Shown piece after piece: positions 41,360 through 52,656 of a stretch of DNA of 64,000 nt. The first letter of the stretch is position 1. Every line of letters starts with the position of its first letter. A program made the position numbers and the translations under genes. The stretch covers positions 7,254,001 to 7,318,000 of the forward strand of contig CM034105.1 in NCBI GenBank assembly GCA_019914945.1, read 5' to 3'. Source of the stretch: Typha latifolia. Its lineage: Eukaryota > Streptophyta > Magnoliopsida > Poales > Typhaceae. The notes under the pieces were generated by a model that worked only from the letters and a program-made list of their open reading frames with translations, ran no database searches and was not told the origin of the DNA.

Positions 41360-42516
41360 AATGACGACAACCAGATCCATGTCTGCACGGCGAGATGATG
41401 AAGAAGAGATTCTCCCAATAGAGGAGGGAGAAACGATTGCAGGGATTTCCACCTGTGCAACCGCCCGATCTAATCAGAATATGGAAGAACCTAGCGTTCA
41501 AGCCGTGTTGGGGTCTCTTTAAGAGCAAATGGCCATCAACAACCAGATGATGATGGAGATGATGCGGGAACTACGGGCGACAAGGGAAGCAATGGCGAAC
41601 GGGAAAGCACCATCGACCCCACGACGCGAGTCCACCCCCTTGAACCCACCGCCACCGGTTTAGCCTTTGCAACCACAAGAGCCGCTGCTACCACCACCCT
41701 ATGGGCAGAGGCAAGCAAGGATGGTTACACCAGGTCCAGTTGCAGGTGAACCCATCCGACGGGTGAACCACTATGGAGACCGCCTTGGAGATCAAGATCC
41801 GTGGGCGGGTCAATACGATCCGGAACCACAGCAAGTTAATCAAAACCGAAGGAGGGATCATCAACCCTTCATGGTGCATCCTCCCCCGGTTAGACAAGGA
41901 CATGATACGGAATGAGACAATGGCATCCGTAGACAAGTCGTGCGTCGCGAATTCCCCAAGTTCAAAGCTGGCAACCTGATCGATTGGTTGTATAGGGCGG
42001 AGCAATTCTTTGCATACCAAGGAACGGCGGAAGACTACAAGGTGACGCTTGCGAGCTTCCACCTTGAGGATGCTGCGCTTCATTGGTTTCGAGCAGCCAA
42101 TGCCACTGAGACTATCGAAACTTGGGCTGAATTTTGCGCCGATATCACACGGTGATTTGGAGCATCGGGATATGAAGACTTTGATGCTCTCATCTCAAAG
42201 ACGGTGCAAAAGACCACGGTTGGGTCATACCAAGAAGAATTTGAGAGGATTAGTAGCCGATGTCATCCACCATGGACGGATCAGCAACTTCGCAGCACCT
42301 TCATCTCCGCGCTGCGGGGTGACATACAAGCCGATGTGAGGGCTTTACGGCCTAGAACCTTAAAGGAGGCCTTCGAAGATGCGGTGCTTATGGAAGACAA
42401 ACATAGGGCCATGAAGATACACTTGAAACAGAGTTGGATGAGCCAAGGAAGTCGCAATCAAGCTCAACCAAACATAGCGGCGGGAAATACTATCGGAGTA
42501 CCAAGGGTTGCTGCTA
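41360..42516 (+). pseudogene. A1 gag, N-terminus and capsid
   Basis: Starts MTTTRSMSARRDDEEEILPI. A stop at 41519 breaks the N-terminal region, which goes on as EQMAINNQMMMEMMRELRAT and a proline-rich part. The capsid is clear: REFPKFKAGNLIDWLYRAEQ at 41945, SFHLEDAALHWFRAAN at 42055, a stop at 42153, then GYEDFDALISKTVQKTTVGS and FISALRGDIQADVRALRPRT at 42305. It is interrupted at GVPRVAA (42516) by a solo LTR and resumes at 43498. Four stops make it non-functional. Confidence 0.9.
42512..42516. repeat. Target duplication TGCTA (left) of the solo LTR in A1 gag
   Basis: TGCTA here and at 43493-43497 bracket the solo LTR; removing the LTR and one copy restores the gag frame (VAA then TVVPPRAPLKPS). 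Confidence 0.9.
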
Positions 42517-43492
42517 TGATACGATCACGCCTCTGGCTATGGAGCTCTGATACCAGCTTGATACGATCACACCTCTAGCTATGGAGCTCTAATACCAGCT
42601 TGATACGATCTCGCCTTTTTGGTAAAGGGTCGATCTCTTCCAATTCTTGATCTGGACTAGATCTGGCACGGAACTTTGAAATAAGATCCCAAAATATGCC
42701 GCCGTCGGATCGTGAAATTCTGATATGTTGGAGCCCCAGAAAAGAGCTTTCCAACAAATCTAGTTTCAGGCGAATCGGAGTTGGGGATCTCAAGATATCG
42801 TTCGTTTAGTGGACAAACGTCAGGATGCTGTATTTTGGATCCGTGAATGGAGGCACGAGATCCTAGGTAATGGTGGATGGTGGAGAACCGGCGTTAATGC
42901 GGTGGCACCGGTGAAAAGTGATGGTGGAAAGGTTGTGGTTGATGGAAGGATTAGGGCAAGTGTTGGATAGATTGGACGAAGGGGGAGAAGAGGGCCACCC
43001 CTAAGGGACTAGGGTGATTAGCCGGACGAGGGAGCTTAGAAGCGGCGTCGCCGAGGATTGAGAGAACGGGAGCGAAGAAGATGAAGGAGGCAAGGCAAAA
43101 CTCAATCTCAATAATCAATAATCAATTTGGTTGCCTACCACATCCTTTTATAGGCTAACCAACAACTCAAATTAACCCTAAAAACACAATTTTCGTCGAT
43201 CGCGTTCGAACTCGCCCGACCACGTTCAAACGCACCGACTTCGCTCTTCTGGATTTGCGAACGCGATGCAGGCGTTCACAGTGCGTTCGAACGCGTTCGA
43301 ACGCACAGTACATTCTCTTCACCACGTTCACAACCCCGTTCACAAACCGCGTTCGAACTCACTCCACCCGCGTTCGAACGTGACTCATAGAAAACCTATT
43401 TTAATGGAAATTAAATACTAAAACATGAAATAAAAACACTCCTAAAGTGAATCTTTGCTCGAGACGACGTCGGTGAAGTCCGAATCGTATCA
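42517..43492 (-). mobile_element. Solo LTR of family A carrying two PBS units inside its 3' end
   Basis: The plus-strand ends TGATACGATC (42517) and GAATCGTATCA (43492) are flanked by the duplication TGCTA. From 42517 two 42-bp units (42517-42558 and 42559-42600), each holding GCTCTGATACCAGCT or one variant of it, precede the LTR core at 42601. Because the target duplication is outside them, the units were part of the LTR when it integrated. U3 has a reduced palindrome cluster (43195-43385). Total length 976 bp. Confidence 0.93.
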
Positions 43493-43497
43493 TGCTA

Positions 43498-43790
43498 CAG
43501 TGGTACCTCCTCGAGCACCCTTGAAGCCATCCCAAGATGTGAAGTATGCACCTAGAGGTCTGGGACGAGCACTCACACCAGCCCAAGTAGAAGAAAGAAG
43601 AGCCAAGGGCCTATGCTTCCGTTGTGATGAGAAGTTTGTACCCGGGCATCGCTGCGCTAAACCGATGGGATCGGTGATGCTAATCGATGGATTGGAGGAA
43701 GCGGAGGATGAGTTTGCAGCTGAAGGTGCAGATGTGGCTGGACATCAAGGAGAAGAAGCTGAGGAGCAACCCGTGGAGGACATGATAGCC
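43498..43790 (+). pseudogene. A1 gag, zinc-knuckle end
   Basis: After the solo LTR the frame continues: TVVPPRAPLKPSQDVKYAPR, then ALTPAQVEERRAKGLCFRCD and EKFVPGHRCAKP. All four metal-binding residues (C, C, H, C) are intact. An acidic linker with VMLIDGLEEAEDEF leads into the protease. This part is open without stops. Confidence 0.88.
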
Positions 43791-44283
43791 GAAATCTCCC
43801 TCCACGCCTATTCGGGGACAGCTGCGCCAAAGACCTTGCGGGTGAACGGGGTAGTCAAGAAAACCATAGTGAGAATCTTGATTGACACCGGGTCCACCCA
43901 CAACTTCATTGACAAGAGGCTCCTTATGAAGATTGGGCTCTAGTCGGAACCCACGGAAGGGTTCGATGTGACGATCGGAGATGGCACCACATTGCGAGCA
44001 GATTTTATTTGTGGAGGTGTGGAATTGAAGGTGCAAGGCCAAACTTTCACATTAGACCTTTATCCGTTGGCCTTGCGAGGTGCCGACATTGTTTTGGGGA
44101 CTCAATGGCTTCGAAGCTTGGGCCCCGTAACATTTGATTTCTCAAACCTCACACTGACATTTCGAAGGAATGGTCGAAGGGTGCTACTGGATGGAAATCA
44201 ACCGCAGCAGGGGCCGACATTGCAACCACTTGTGGGCTTTCCTTGTGCAGGGGACCAAGCTCTACTATTGCAAATGGCTGTCG
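43791..44283 (+). pseudogene. A1 aspartic protease domain
   Basis: AEISLHAYSGTAAPKTLRVN, then ILIDTGSTHNFIDKRLLMKI with an intact D-T-G. A stop replaces the residue after IGL (43943), after which TIGDGTTLRADFICGGVELK, GADIVLGTQWLRSLGPVTFD and LTLTFRRNGRRVLLDGNQPQ complete the domain. It ends in QALLLQMAV, where the RT linker of other copies has elements such as AELEH. Confidence 0.86.
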
Positions 44284-44777
44284 CGGAACCTAACTCGAGT
44301 CATTGGGAGGACCAAATCCGGATCCACCAACTGCATCTAACTCGACCTCCCGAGCGCAATCAGATGCACCAGATTTCTATTGCTGAACTGACATTGAGTC
44401 AAGTGGTTCGACCACCCGACACCAAGTGGACTCAATGTAGATGGACCCGAATTCCACCTTGGGTTAGTTGGAGTACAAGTATCCAAGCTCGACTAAGGAT
44501 GAACCCCTTTGAGGCAGTTATGGTCGCACTACCCCTATCTTGCGTGCCTACGAAAGACTCGCGGCGACGGATAGGACAAAACTTGACTTGGAACTTGCTG
44601 ATCGAGAATCGAGCGGCTGATGCCGTTTCGCGCCAACTTGACACGAGTGAGCTTGCCTCTTTCTCAGCACCAAGATTTCCTATATCTTCAGATATGTGGG
44701 GAACCAATGCAGAAGATCATACCATGGAGGAGCTTGAGTCAGAGTTCAAAGATCGCTTCCCAAATTTCAAACCTTGA
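44284..44777 (+). pseudogene. A1 chimeric region replacing reverse transcriptase
   Basis: In frame with the protease, the unrecognised block ([38 protein letters not shown]) and an integrase-like piece ([20 protein letters not shown], frameshifted from [10 protein letters not shown]) join directly to the end of RNase H, IENRAADAVSRQLDTSELAS. RT and nearly all RNase H are thus missing. The tail DHTMEELESEFKDRFPNFKP ends at the stop before the polypurine tract, as in the other family-A copies. Confidence 0.75.
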
Positions 44778-44804
44778 GGACAAGGTTGCGGAAGCATCGT
44801 GGAT
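44778..44804 (+). promoter_or_regulatory. Polypurine tract of A1
   Basis: GGACAAGGTTGCGGAAGCAT and CGTGGAT precede the LTR start TGATACGATTCGG at 44805. Confidence 0.7.
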
Positions 44805-45223
44805 TGATACGATTCGGACTTCACCGACGTCATCTCGAGCATGGATTCACTTTAGGAGTGTTTTTGTTGCATGTTTTAGTGTTTAATTTCCATTAAAATA
44901 AGTTTTCTGTAAGTCACGTTCGAACGTGGGTGGAGAGAATGTACTGTGGTGAAGAGAATGTACTATGCGTGATGAAGAGAATGTATTGTGCGTTCGAACG
45001 CGGTGTGTTCGAACGCACTGTGAACGCCTGCATCGCGTTCGCAAATACCGATAGGCGCGTTCGATCGCGCGTTCGAATGCCTACATCGCGTTCGCAAATC
45101 CAGAAGAGCGAACTCGGTGCGTTCGAACGCGGTCGGCGAGTTCTAACGCGGTCGACGAAAATTGTGTTTTTAGGGTTAATTTGAGTTGTTTGTTAGCCTA
45201 TAAAAGGATGTGGTAGGCAACCA
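44805..45223 (+). mobile_element. Family-A LTR, truncated after the TATA box
   Basis: Serves as 3' LTR of A1 up to the TATA region (TATAAAAGGATGTGG near 45200), then jumps at GGCAACCA to protease sequence (GTGAGAATCTTGATCAGC). R, U5, PBS and gag are deleted. A short match (ACCA and TGAG words) at the joint would fit an end-joining deletion. Extra GGTGAAGAGAATGTACTGTG-type duplications occur at 44935-44990. Confidence 0.83.
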
Positions 45224-45760
45224 GTGAGAATCTTGATCAGCACCGGGTCCACCCGCAACTTCATTGACAAGAGGCTCCTTAGGAAGATTGGGTTGGAGTT
45301 GGAACCCATGGAAGGGTTCGATGTGATAATTGGAGAAGGCGCCACAGTGCAAGTAGATTTTATTTGTGGAGGTGCGGAATTGAAGGTGCAAGGCCAAACT
45401 TTCACATTGGATCTTTATCTGTTGGCCTTGCGAGGTGCCAACATTATCTTAGGGACCCAATGGCTTCAAAGCTTAGGGCTCATAACATTTGATTTTTCAA
45501 ATCTCACACTGACATTTCAGAGGAATGGTCGAAGGGTGTTGCTGGATGGAAATCAACCGCGGCATGGGCTGATGTTGCAACCGCTGTTGGGACTTCCATG
45601 TGTAGAGGACCAAGCTCTACTCTTGCAAATGACTGTTGCTGAACTAGAACATCCACCATCCAGTGAAATACCTGCTAACATGAAGGAGCTCATGCAGAAA
45701 TCCAGGGATCTCTTCAAGGAGCCCCGAGAATTGCCGCTGACCCGTCGACATGACCATCGC
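45224..45760 (+). pseudogene. Family-A aspartic protease domain, active site altered
   Basis: Open from 45224: ILISTGSTRNFIDKRLLRKI has S in place of the catalytic D of D-T-G. The rest, IIGEGATVQVDFICGGAELK, GANIILGTQWLQSLGLITFD and FQRNGRRVLLDGNQPRHGLM, is complete. The frame carries on into the RT N-terminal linker (EIPANMKELMQKSRDLFKEP). Confidence 0.86.
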
Positions 45761-46700
45761 AACGAGATCATTCCGGGGGCTGAACTAGCAAATGTTCGGC
45801 CCTATCGATACCCGCATGTCCAGAAGGAAGAGATCAGCAAATAGGTGGTGGAAATGCTCGAGGAAGGGATTAGTCAACCAAGTAGAAGTGCCTACTCGTC
45901 GTCGATGCTGCTGGTTTCGGCGAAAGACGGGAGTTGGCAATTTTGCATCGACTATCGAGCCTTGAATGCGATCACCGTCAAAGACCGGTATCCAATACCG
46001 ATGATCGATGAGTTGTTGGATGAACTCACAGGGTTGGCTTACTTCAGCAAACTTGACTTAAGAGCGGGGTACCATCAAATCCGCATCGACTCGGAAGATG
46101 TGCACAAAATGGCGTTCCGAACTCACGATGGCCACTATGAGTTCCGAGTCATGCCGTTTGGGCTCACCAATGCACCGGCCACCTTCCAAGGGCTGATGAA
46201 TGCCCTTTTCCGCCTTCTCTTGTGTCGGTACATGCTCGTCTTCTTTGACGATATTCTAGTGTATAGTAGGAATTGGAGCGAGCACTTGCGGCATGTGCTT
46301 GAGGTGTTGAATATCTTGCGACAAAACTAGTTAAAAGTCAAGATGAGTGGAGTACTTGGGACATATAATCTTAGCAAGAGGAGTGGAAGCCGATCCAAGC
46401 AAGATCAAGAATATGGTGGACTGGCCGATTCCCACTAATCAACAGGAATTGAGGGGATTCCTTGGGTTGACTGGGTACTATCAGCAATTCGTTGCCAACT
46501 ACGGCAAGATTGCTGCCCCACTGACCTCCTTACTCAGAAAAGGAGGGTTTCAATGGACGGGCAAGGCGACAGAGGCATTCGAAGAATTGAAGATAGCCAT
46601 GTCTACCGCACTGGTTCTAGTACTACCAGATTTCAGTAAGCCCTTTGTGGTGGAATGCGATGCTTCGGGTGAGAGCATTGGAGCAGTTTTGATGCAATAA
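45761..46700 (+). pseudogene. Family-A reverse transcriptase and start of RNase H
   Basis: NVRPYRYPHVQKEEISK ends at a stop (45842). The 161-codon frame 45845-46330 carries fingers and palm: [60 protein letters not shown] and [20 protein letters not shown]. After a stop and a small deletion in the SKCLWGES region, 46347-46700 gives [40 protein letters not shown] and [16 protein letters not shown]. It is the most complete family-A RT in the window; the catalytic pair is intact but three stops break it. Confidence 0.88.
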
Positions 46701-47080
46701 AGTAGACCCATGGCATATATGAGAAAGGCATTGTCAAACTAGTCGTGACAGCTATCCATCTACAAGCGTGAAATGCTAGAAATTCTACATGCCAACAAAT
46801 GGTGACCCTACTTGATTGGCCAATGGTTTACTATCCGCACAGACCAGCATAGCTTACCCTACTTCATGGAGCAACGTGTGCACACCCTAGCACAGCAACG
46901 GTGGATCACGAAACTCCTTGGGTATGACTATGAACTAGTCTACAAAAAAAGGATCGAGAACTGAGCGGCCGATGCCCTTTCGCGCCAACAAATACAAGTG
47001 AGCTCGCCTCTTTTTAAGCACCAACCTTTCCTCTATTTTTAGATATGTTAGGAACCAATGCAGAGGATCAAATCATGGTT
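46701..47080 (+). pseudogene. Family-A RNase H C-terminus, heavily decayed
   Basis: Across stops: SRPMAYMRKALSN, YKREMLEILHAN, YLIGQWFTIRTDQHSLPYFM, EQRVHTLAQQRWITKLLGYD, then ENxAADALSRQ-type text and the linker before MLGTNAEDQIM. It is cut at 47080 by element G; the remaining tail of this copy reappears at 49371-49425. Confidence 0.78.
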
Positions 47081-48086
47081 TGATAAGCTTTGATACCATT
47101 TGATAGGCTCTAATACCAAATTGATGAGCTCTGATACCAATTTGATGAGCTCTAATACCACTTTGATGGGTTCTTGTACCAAAAGGTCGGTTACAGAACA
47201 ATTTTTTTTAATATCTAAATTTATAGGAGGAAGTAGTCTGTGCAACTGTGTTAAAATATTCATTTTTTAGGAGTCATAAAATTATGAAACTAATTGGGAT
47301 AAAAACACCTCACGCACAAAAGGTTGCTTACGTAACTTCTTGATCTACAATTTTTGTATTTATGATCTTTTCAGATTCGAACAACAACCGGGACAAAAAC
47401 ACAGAATAATGTGGGTGATGGTGGTGGGACGGGTGGAGTGGATGTTAGGGTAATGGATAGGTATGTAGGTGAAGGTGGATGGTGAATGTGATTAAGGGAT
47501 ATAGACGAAGGGAACGAAGCGGCCAAGATCTCAAAGAAGAGGGGTGGCTCGACAGTCGAGGGAGATTAGAAGTTAAGAGAAGCCTTACCAACGGTAGAAG
47601 TGGAAGGTTGGTGAAGAGAGAGGATGGAGAAGTCTAGAGAGAAGATAGGAGGCAAAACATCAATAATCCCATTACATAATAAAGTTGGCTGCCATCCACA
47701 TATTTATAGAGGCTAGCCAACAAGTCCTAAAACAATATGAATCCCTAACAAACCAACTAAACCAATATTCCTTATCTTCTCTGATTATCTCTCGGATTAA
47801 ACTTTCTTTTGTCATAGATAGATTCAGAATCTGGAGAAGTCATGAATATAAAAGTTGTAGATTTGGAGGCCAAGACCTTATGCAACTAGTATGATATTAT
47901 TTGAATATGTGTAGAATATTCTATGAATATTTTCCCAAAACTGTACAGAGCTGAATTTAGCTAATTAAATAAAATCTTAACCTACTAAGACTCTAACTAA
48001 ACCAAATAACCAAATAAAATAATTAGACTCAATCCATTGAGCCTAATCTCCTTTTGATGTAATCTGATTTGATCTGATTCGTATCA
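47081..48086 (-). mobile_element. 3' LTR of element G (C' type)
   Basis: Plus-strand left end TGATAAGCTTTGATACC (47081), right end GATTCGTATCA (48086). About five PBS-like units fill 47081-47190. As in C2, the U3 lacks the palindrome cluster. TATA region: plus-strand CATATTTATAGAGGCTAGCC near 47700. Length 1006 bp. Confidence 0.85.
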
Positions 48087-48650
48087 ATCCACCACACTTC
48101 CCCCACCTTGCCCTCAAGGTGAAAAGTCAGAGAAACACTCCAAGATATCTGTCTCCAACTCCCATATCGCCTCATCGGATGGCTTGCCAAGCCACTCAAC
48201 TAGAATCTCCATCTCCAATCTCGTACCATGTCAACGTTGGTACTTAACAAGTACACGAACTGGCTCTACGATCTCTATCTCCTCCAATGGCTCTGGTAGA
48301 ACTGATCGAACGATCTCATGATCTCCAATGTGCTCCCTTAGCAATAAAATACGGAAGATTGGATGCACTCTCGACCTCTTTGGCAGCTCTAAACGATATA
48401 CAGCGAGACCAATACACTCCAACACCTAAATGCATCCGCAGTCTAGCAGTAAATCGCCTCGATTCTCCAACTCTGGATGGCGCTCCGGATCATCCATCAC
48501 CTCCTACGACAATCTCAAAATATCTGGGTCAGATGAACATCCATACCTCAGCTCATCAAGGAAGGGAAAGGTAGGACATAAATAGGTTGCAAGCTCGACA
48601 ATATCGGATTGGTGCGATAGTGGCCGCTCTATTTTCCGTTCCCTTCTTGT
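48087..48650 (-). pseudogene. G polypurine tract and Pol C-terminus with the integrase core deleted
   Basis: Minus strand. The tract CTTGAGGGCAAGGTGGGGGA is next to the LTR. The C-terminal block reads LECIGLAVYRLELPKRSRVH and [20 protein letters not shown], preceded immediately by a LLLDCGCI-like piece (one stop). The zinc domain and DD35E core are missing with the same joint as in C2. Confidence 0.8.
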
Positions 48651-49110
48651 ATTGGATTTTATAATCATATCCCCGCAATTTTGTGACCTATCTCTGCTGT
48701 GCCGAAGTGTCTATGATGTCTCATAAAGTATGGAAGGCTCTTTTGATCGGTTCAGATAATAAACCGTCTACCAATTAAATAAGGCCTCCACTTTATCACC
48801 GCACGCAAAATTACTAGCATCTCTCTTTCATAAGTCAATAATTGTTGAGATTTTTGCGATAAAGCCTTACTAAGATAGGCAATGGGACGTCCTTCTTAGA
48901 TTAGTATAGCTGCTCTTATGCCAACGCTCGATGCATCACATTTCACAATGAACTCTTTGTTGAAGTCCGGTAGCACTAAAATGGGTGCCGTCGTCATTGC
49001 TGTTTTCAATTTTTCAAAGGCTGAGGTGGCTTCATCTGTCTATCTAAAAAGGTCATTCTTCAACAAAAAAGTGAGAGGAGCAGCGATCTTGCCATATCCG
49101 GCGATGTAGC
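48651..49110 (-). pseudogene. G RNase H domain
   Basis: Minus strand, in broken frames: a DQKSLPYFM-type block near 48740, LTYEREMLVILRAVIKWRPY near 48820, a catalytic block CDASSVGIRAAILI near 48910 and FEKLKTAMTTAPILVLPDFN near 48990, ending near 49110 at KIAAPLTF. At least three stops are present. Confidence 0.75.
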
Positions 49111-49370
49111 GTCGATAATATCCAGTCAGCCCCAAAAATCCTCTCAATCCCGTGGTAGTAGTAGGAATAGGCCAAGCGGTCATACATGCAACTTTTTGAG
49201 GATCCGCCGCTACACCATCCGCTGAAATGAAGTGGCCTAAATACTCCACTTTTGGTACTCCCCATAGGCACTTAGACTTCTTGATCTTCAATAGGTTTTG
49301 CTTCAACAAATTCAACATGTCCTCCAAATGCCGCCATTGCTCCAATTCAGTCCTACTACTCTAGAGGAGA
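49040..49370 (-). pseudogene. G reverse transcriptase thumb, truncated
   Basis: Minus strand, open 49040-49345: [60 protein letters not shown]. The catalytic palm and everything upstream (protease, gag, 5' LTR) are absent; family-A sequence starts at about 49371. G is thus a 3' fragment of an element. Confidence 0.82.
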
Positions 49371-49425
49371 GCCTTGTTCTCACGGTTCCCAACCTTGAGG
49401 ACAAGGTTGCGGAACCGTGGTGGAT
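49371..49425 (+). other. Family-A pol tail and polypurine tract right of G
   Basis: TCCCAACCTTGAGGACAAGG and TTGCGGAACCGTGGTGGAT match the end of family-A elements (44765-44804). This is the continuation of the pol interrupted at 47080. The bases at the joint (GAGGAGAGCCTTG) are a disordered version of the GAGGAGCTTGAG expected, so G and its host were rearranged. Confidence 0.65.
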
Positions 49426-50242
49426 TGATTCGATTCGGACTTCACAGATGTCGTCTCAAGCACGGGTACAATTTTGGGGTGTCTTTGTTTCTTATTTTAA
49501 TGTATACAAAGTTTTATGTATGTCGTGTTCGAACGCGGGTTGATCGAACACACAATTCGCACTCTCTGCATCGCGTTCACAAACCCAGAGAAGTGCAAAA
49601 AATGTGCGTTCAAATGCGATCGGGCACATTCGAACGCGGTCGGCGAAAATGTGCTCTTTAGGGTTATTTTTGAATTATTTGGTTAGCCTCTAAAGGTATA
49701 GATGGCAACCATGGAGTCATTATTGATGAATTGAGTTTTTGCCTTTTATCTTTCATCATCTTCTCTCACATTCTCTCGATCCACGGCGACGCTGCTTCTA
49801 GCCCTCCCTTGACCGGCCAATCACCCTAGTCCCTCAGGGGCGGCCCACTCCTCCCTCTTCTTATAATCTATCCAACACTTGCCCTTACCCTTCCATCAAC
49901 CATAACCCTTCCACCACCATTTATTCACCGGTGCCACCCCATTAACATTGGTCCACCACCATCCACCAACATCTAGAATCTCATGCCTCTATCCACCGTT
50001 TCTAAGACAGACCTCCCTAACGTTCCTCCACTAATAGGACGATATCTTGAGATTCCTATATCCGATTTACCTAAAACTTGATTTGTTGGAAAGCACTTTT
50101 CCGGGGCTACAACATATTAAAATCTCAAGTCGATCCGACGGCAGCATCTTTCAGGATCTATTTTAAAATTTCTGTGTCAAATCTTGTCCAGATATAAAAA
50201 TCGGAATAGATTGAACCTTAGCCGAAAGGGGAGATCGTACCA
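49426..50242 (+). mobile_element. Family-A LTR (first of the tandem chain)
   Basis: Starts TGATTCGATTCGGAC, ends GAGATCGTACCA. It has a small palindrome cluster (49525-49650) and lacks a good TATA box (CCTCTAAAGGTATAGATGG). Length 817 bp. Internal sequence of the non-autonomous type follows directly at 50243, without a PBS. Confidence 0.83.
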
Positions 50243-50303
50243 TCAGGGATTTCAAATTTTTTTGAAAACACTAAGTGGTTAGAATTTTTTGAAAATTCCT
50301 AAG
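50243..50303 (+). other. 61-base remnant of internal sequence between two LTRs
   Basis: CAGGGATTTCAAATTTTTTT and AAGTGGTTAGAATTTTTTGA come from the end of the ORFx region (compare 52070-52110). It then runs into mid-LTR sequence at CCTAAGGGCGGCCCACT. The same joint is seen at 54960-55030. Confidence 0.75.
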
Positions 50304-50700
50304 GGCGGCCCACTTACCCCCCTTCGTCCATTCTATCTATCACCATGCCCTAACCATCATCCATAATCCTTCCATCTCCACTTACTCACCGATGTCACCC
50401 CATTATCATCGGTCCACCACCATCCATCAACACCTAGGATCTCGTGCCTCCATCAATGGATCCATAGACGGACTTCTTGACGTTCGTCTACTTCTCAAAC
50501 GATGTCTCGAGATCTCACCGTCCGATTTCCCTAAAACTAGATTTGTTGGAAAGCAATTTTCCAAGGCTACAACATATAAAAATTGCACATCGATTCGACA
50601 GCTGCATCATCCGAGATCTATTTCCAAAATTTTGTTCTAGATTCTGCCCAGATATGAAAACGGGATAGATCGAACCTTAGCCTAAGGGGAGATCGTATCA
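50304..50700 (+). mobile_element. Family-A LTR, 3' half only
   Basis: Begins in the middle of the LTR (GGCGGCCCACTTACCCCC) and ends GGGGAGATCGTATCA. It lies where the 5' LTR of the next internal region should be. A decayed PBS (GTGATATAGAGCC at 50704-50716) follows. Confidence 0.83.
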
Positions 50701-50741
50701 AGAGTGATATAGAGCCACCGTTTCTCGGACATGTGCTTCTG

Positions 50742-52656
50742 ATGACAACCACTAGAGCTATGGCTGCACAGCGAAACGAGGAGGAAGAGATCTCCCCAAT
50801 AGAGGATGGGGAGACGGCTGCGAGAACTTCCACCTACGGAACTGCCTGACCAAATCTAAATATCGAAGAGCCTAGGTTCAAGCCATGATTGGGTCTCTTT
50901 CCGAGCAAATGGCCATCAATACTCAGATGATGATAGAGATGAAGCGGGAAATATGGGCATGGCCGAAACCTTCTTCAACATGCATGGCAATTGCAAGGCA
51001 GCATGGGAAGACCTCTACAGCATACCCAACATTCTCCATGGCCTCCCCGTTCCCCACAAAAATAGGGTAGAGCTTGGCTATCCAGCAAGATCGAGCTTCT
51101 ACACCCTGACTTATGGTCAACCGCAATGAACCGCCACCGGCTACAATGGGATCCTCAACCATTGTAGCAACCCTTGGAACCTCCACATCTTCCCTGCACT
51201 GGAGACCTCGCCGACAAACCATGAAAGGCTGCTTCCTGATTCCTACAGAAATGGCGAAGAGTCCAGCTTTAAGGCAGCAGTTTCCTCCGGTGAGCTCGAC
51301 GGTCGGAAAGGTTCTTTCGACGTCAAAACAGAGTTCTTCGACGAGTCGACAATGGTGCGAACAACTATTGAATGGAGGAAGACCACGTATGGCCGCTGGA
51401 TATCCCTCATCAGGAATCCTCATCAATCATGAGGGAGATGATCCGGAACCACGAGTTCCGGCACTTGTGCCGCCTTACACCACCTCCCTTTGCAACAACA
51501 ACGAGTCCTCAACTAGGAATAAATCGCGTATGGCCTCTAGCGACCTTCCATCATTCTCCTCGATCAATCGACAGTCGACCGTGACTGTGTCCTCACTGGC
51601 GATGACGTTGCAGCTCCTCACCGAGCTACAACTCAAAGGAGAAGGCCGCAATCTTCCTCCCACAGCAGCACCGGCCGCTGACAGCCCCATAAAGAGCCTC
51701 GTATGCTGCTGCTTTTCTCACCTAGATAGCTAAAAGCTTCCTACCATGGCTGCAAATAAATGAAGAAGATGGAGATAAAGATTTTGTTTTTGTCAACCTC
51801 AGCCTTCCACAGTAGTCAACCACAGCTATTTTCATATTCCAAACGGCCAAAGGCTCCTTGCCATAGCTGAGATAGGGCAAAGAAGAAGGAGATGAAGATT
51901 TTATTTTTTGGGCCAACTTTAGTCTTCTATCGCCGCCGACTGCCGCCACTCCGCTGGGAACCCTACCAAAGCAACTACCGGAGGTGGTCACTGCTCAACC
52001 ATGGCTGCCAAGTGTCGGGGCAACTCCTATGGCAACGACTGATGGAGATGGAATTATGGGAGAAATATTAAGGATTTCAAATTTTTTTGAAAACCCTAAG
52101 TGGTTAGAATTTCAAGATGGCCACATGGTTGGGCTTGACCAGGTTGAATTGCTAGACATGAGCTGGGTTGGACCTAAGAGGCAAGGGGGTCAAGTCAAGT
52201 GTGAGTAATTTCTGGACTTGGGGACTCAATTAAGTCAAAAAAGGGACCTAATCAGAAACCCTCTACTTGACTTAAGTCGAGTTTGCTTATACCAGGACAC
52301 ATTTTACTTGGATCCTAATCCATGGAGTGGGCAGTACGATTATGAGCACAACCAACATTCAATTCAGCTGGTTGAACCTAACTCGAGTCACTAGGTGGAC
52401 CTAATCAGGATCCACCAACTACATCTAACTCGACCTCTTGAGCGCAATGAGATGCACCAGATTTCTATAGCTGAACTGACATTGAGTCAATTGGTTCGAC
52501 CACCCGAGACCAAGTGGACTCAATGTAGATGGACCCGAATCCCTCTTTGGGCCAGTAGGAGTACAAGTATCCAAGCTCGACTGAGGATAACCCACCGAAC
52601 ACAGCAAGTTTGACTCGAGTCACCTTGAGGACAAGGTGTATGGAAGTGTGGTGGAT
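50742..52656 (+). pseudogene. Internal region of a non-autonomous family-A element (copy I)
   Basis: Gag starts at 50742 (MTTTRAMAAQRNEEEEISPI), has a stop near 50847 and a frameshift, and goes on as MIGSLSEQMAINTQMMIEMK at 50885. At 50955 it leaves Gag (AWPKPSSTCMAIARQHGKTS), as in H. The frame 51113-51733 covers the serine/proline-rich part and the ORFx start (MTLQLLTELQLKGEGRNLPP). ORFx text continues in broken frames to [20 protein letters not shown] (52087-52210). The block IHQLHLTRPLERNEMHQISI follows at 52400, and the region ends in a polypurine tract (GAGGACAAGGTGTATGGAAG). There is no capsid, protease, RT or integrase, so it would depend on another element. Confidence 0.72.

Noticed and set aside
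43680..44042. Minus-strand 120-codon frame
   Set aside because: Opposite strand of the A1 protease domain, where the sense strand has the D-T-G motif and conserved order.
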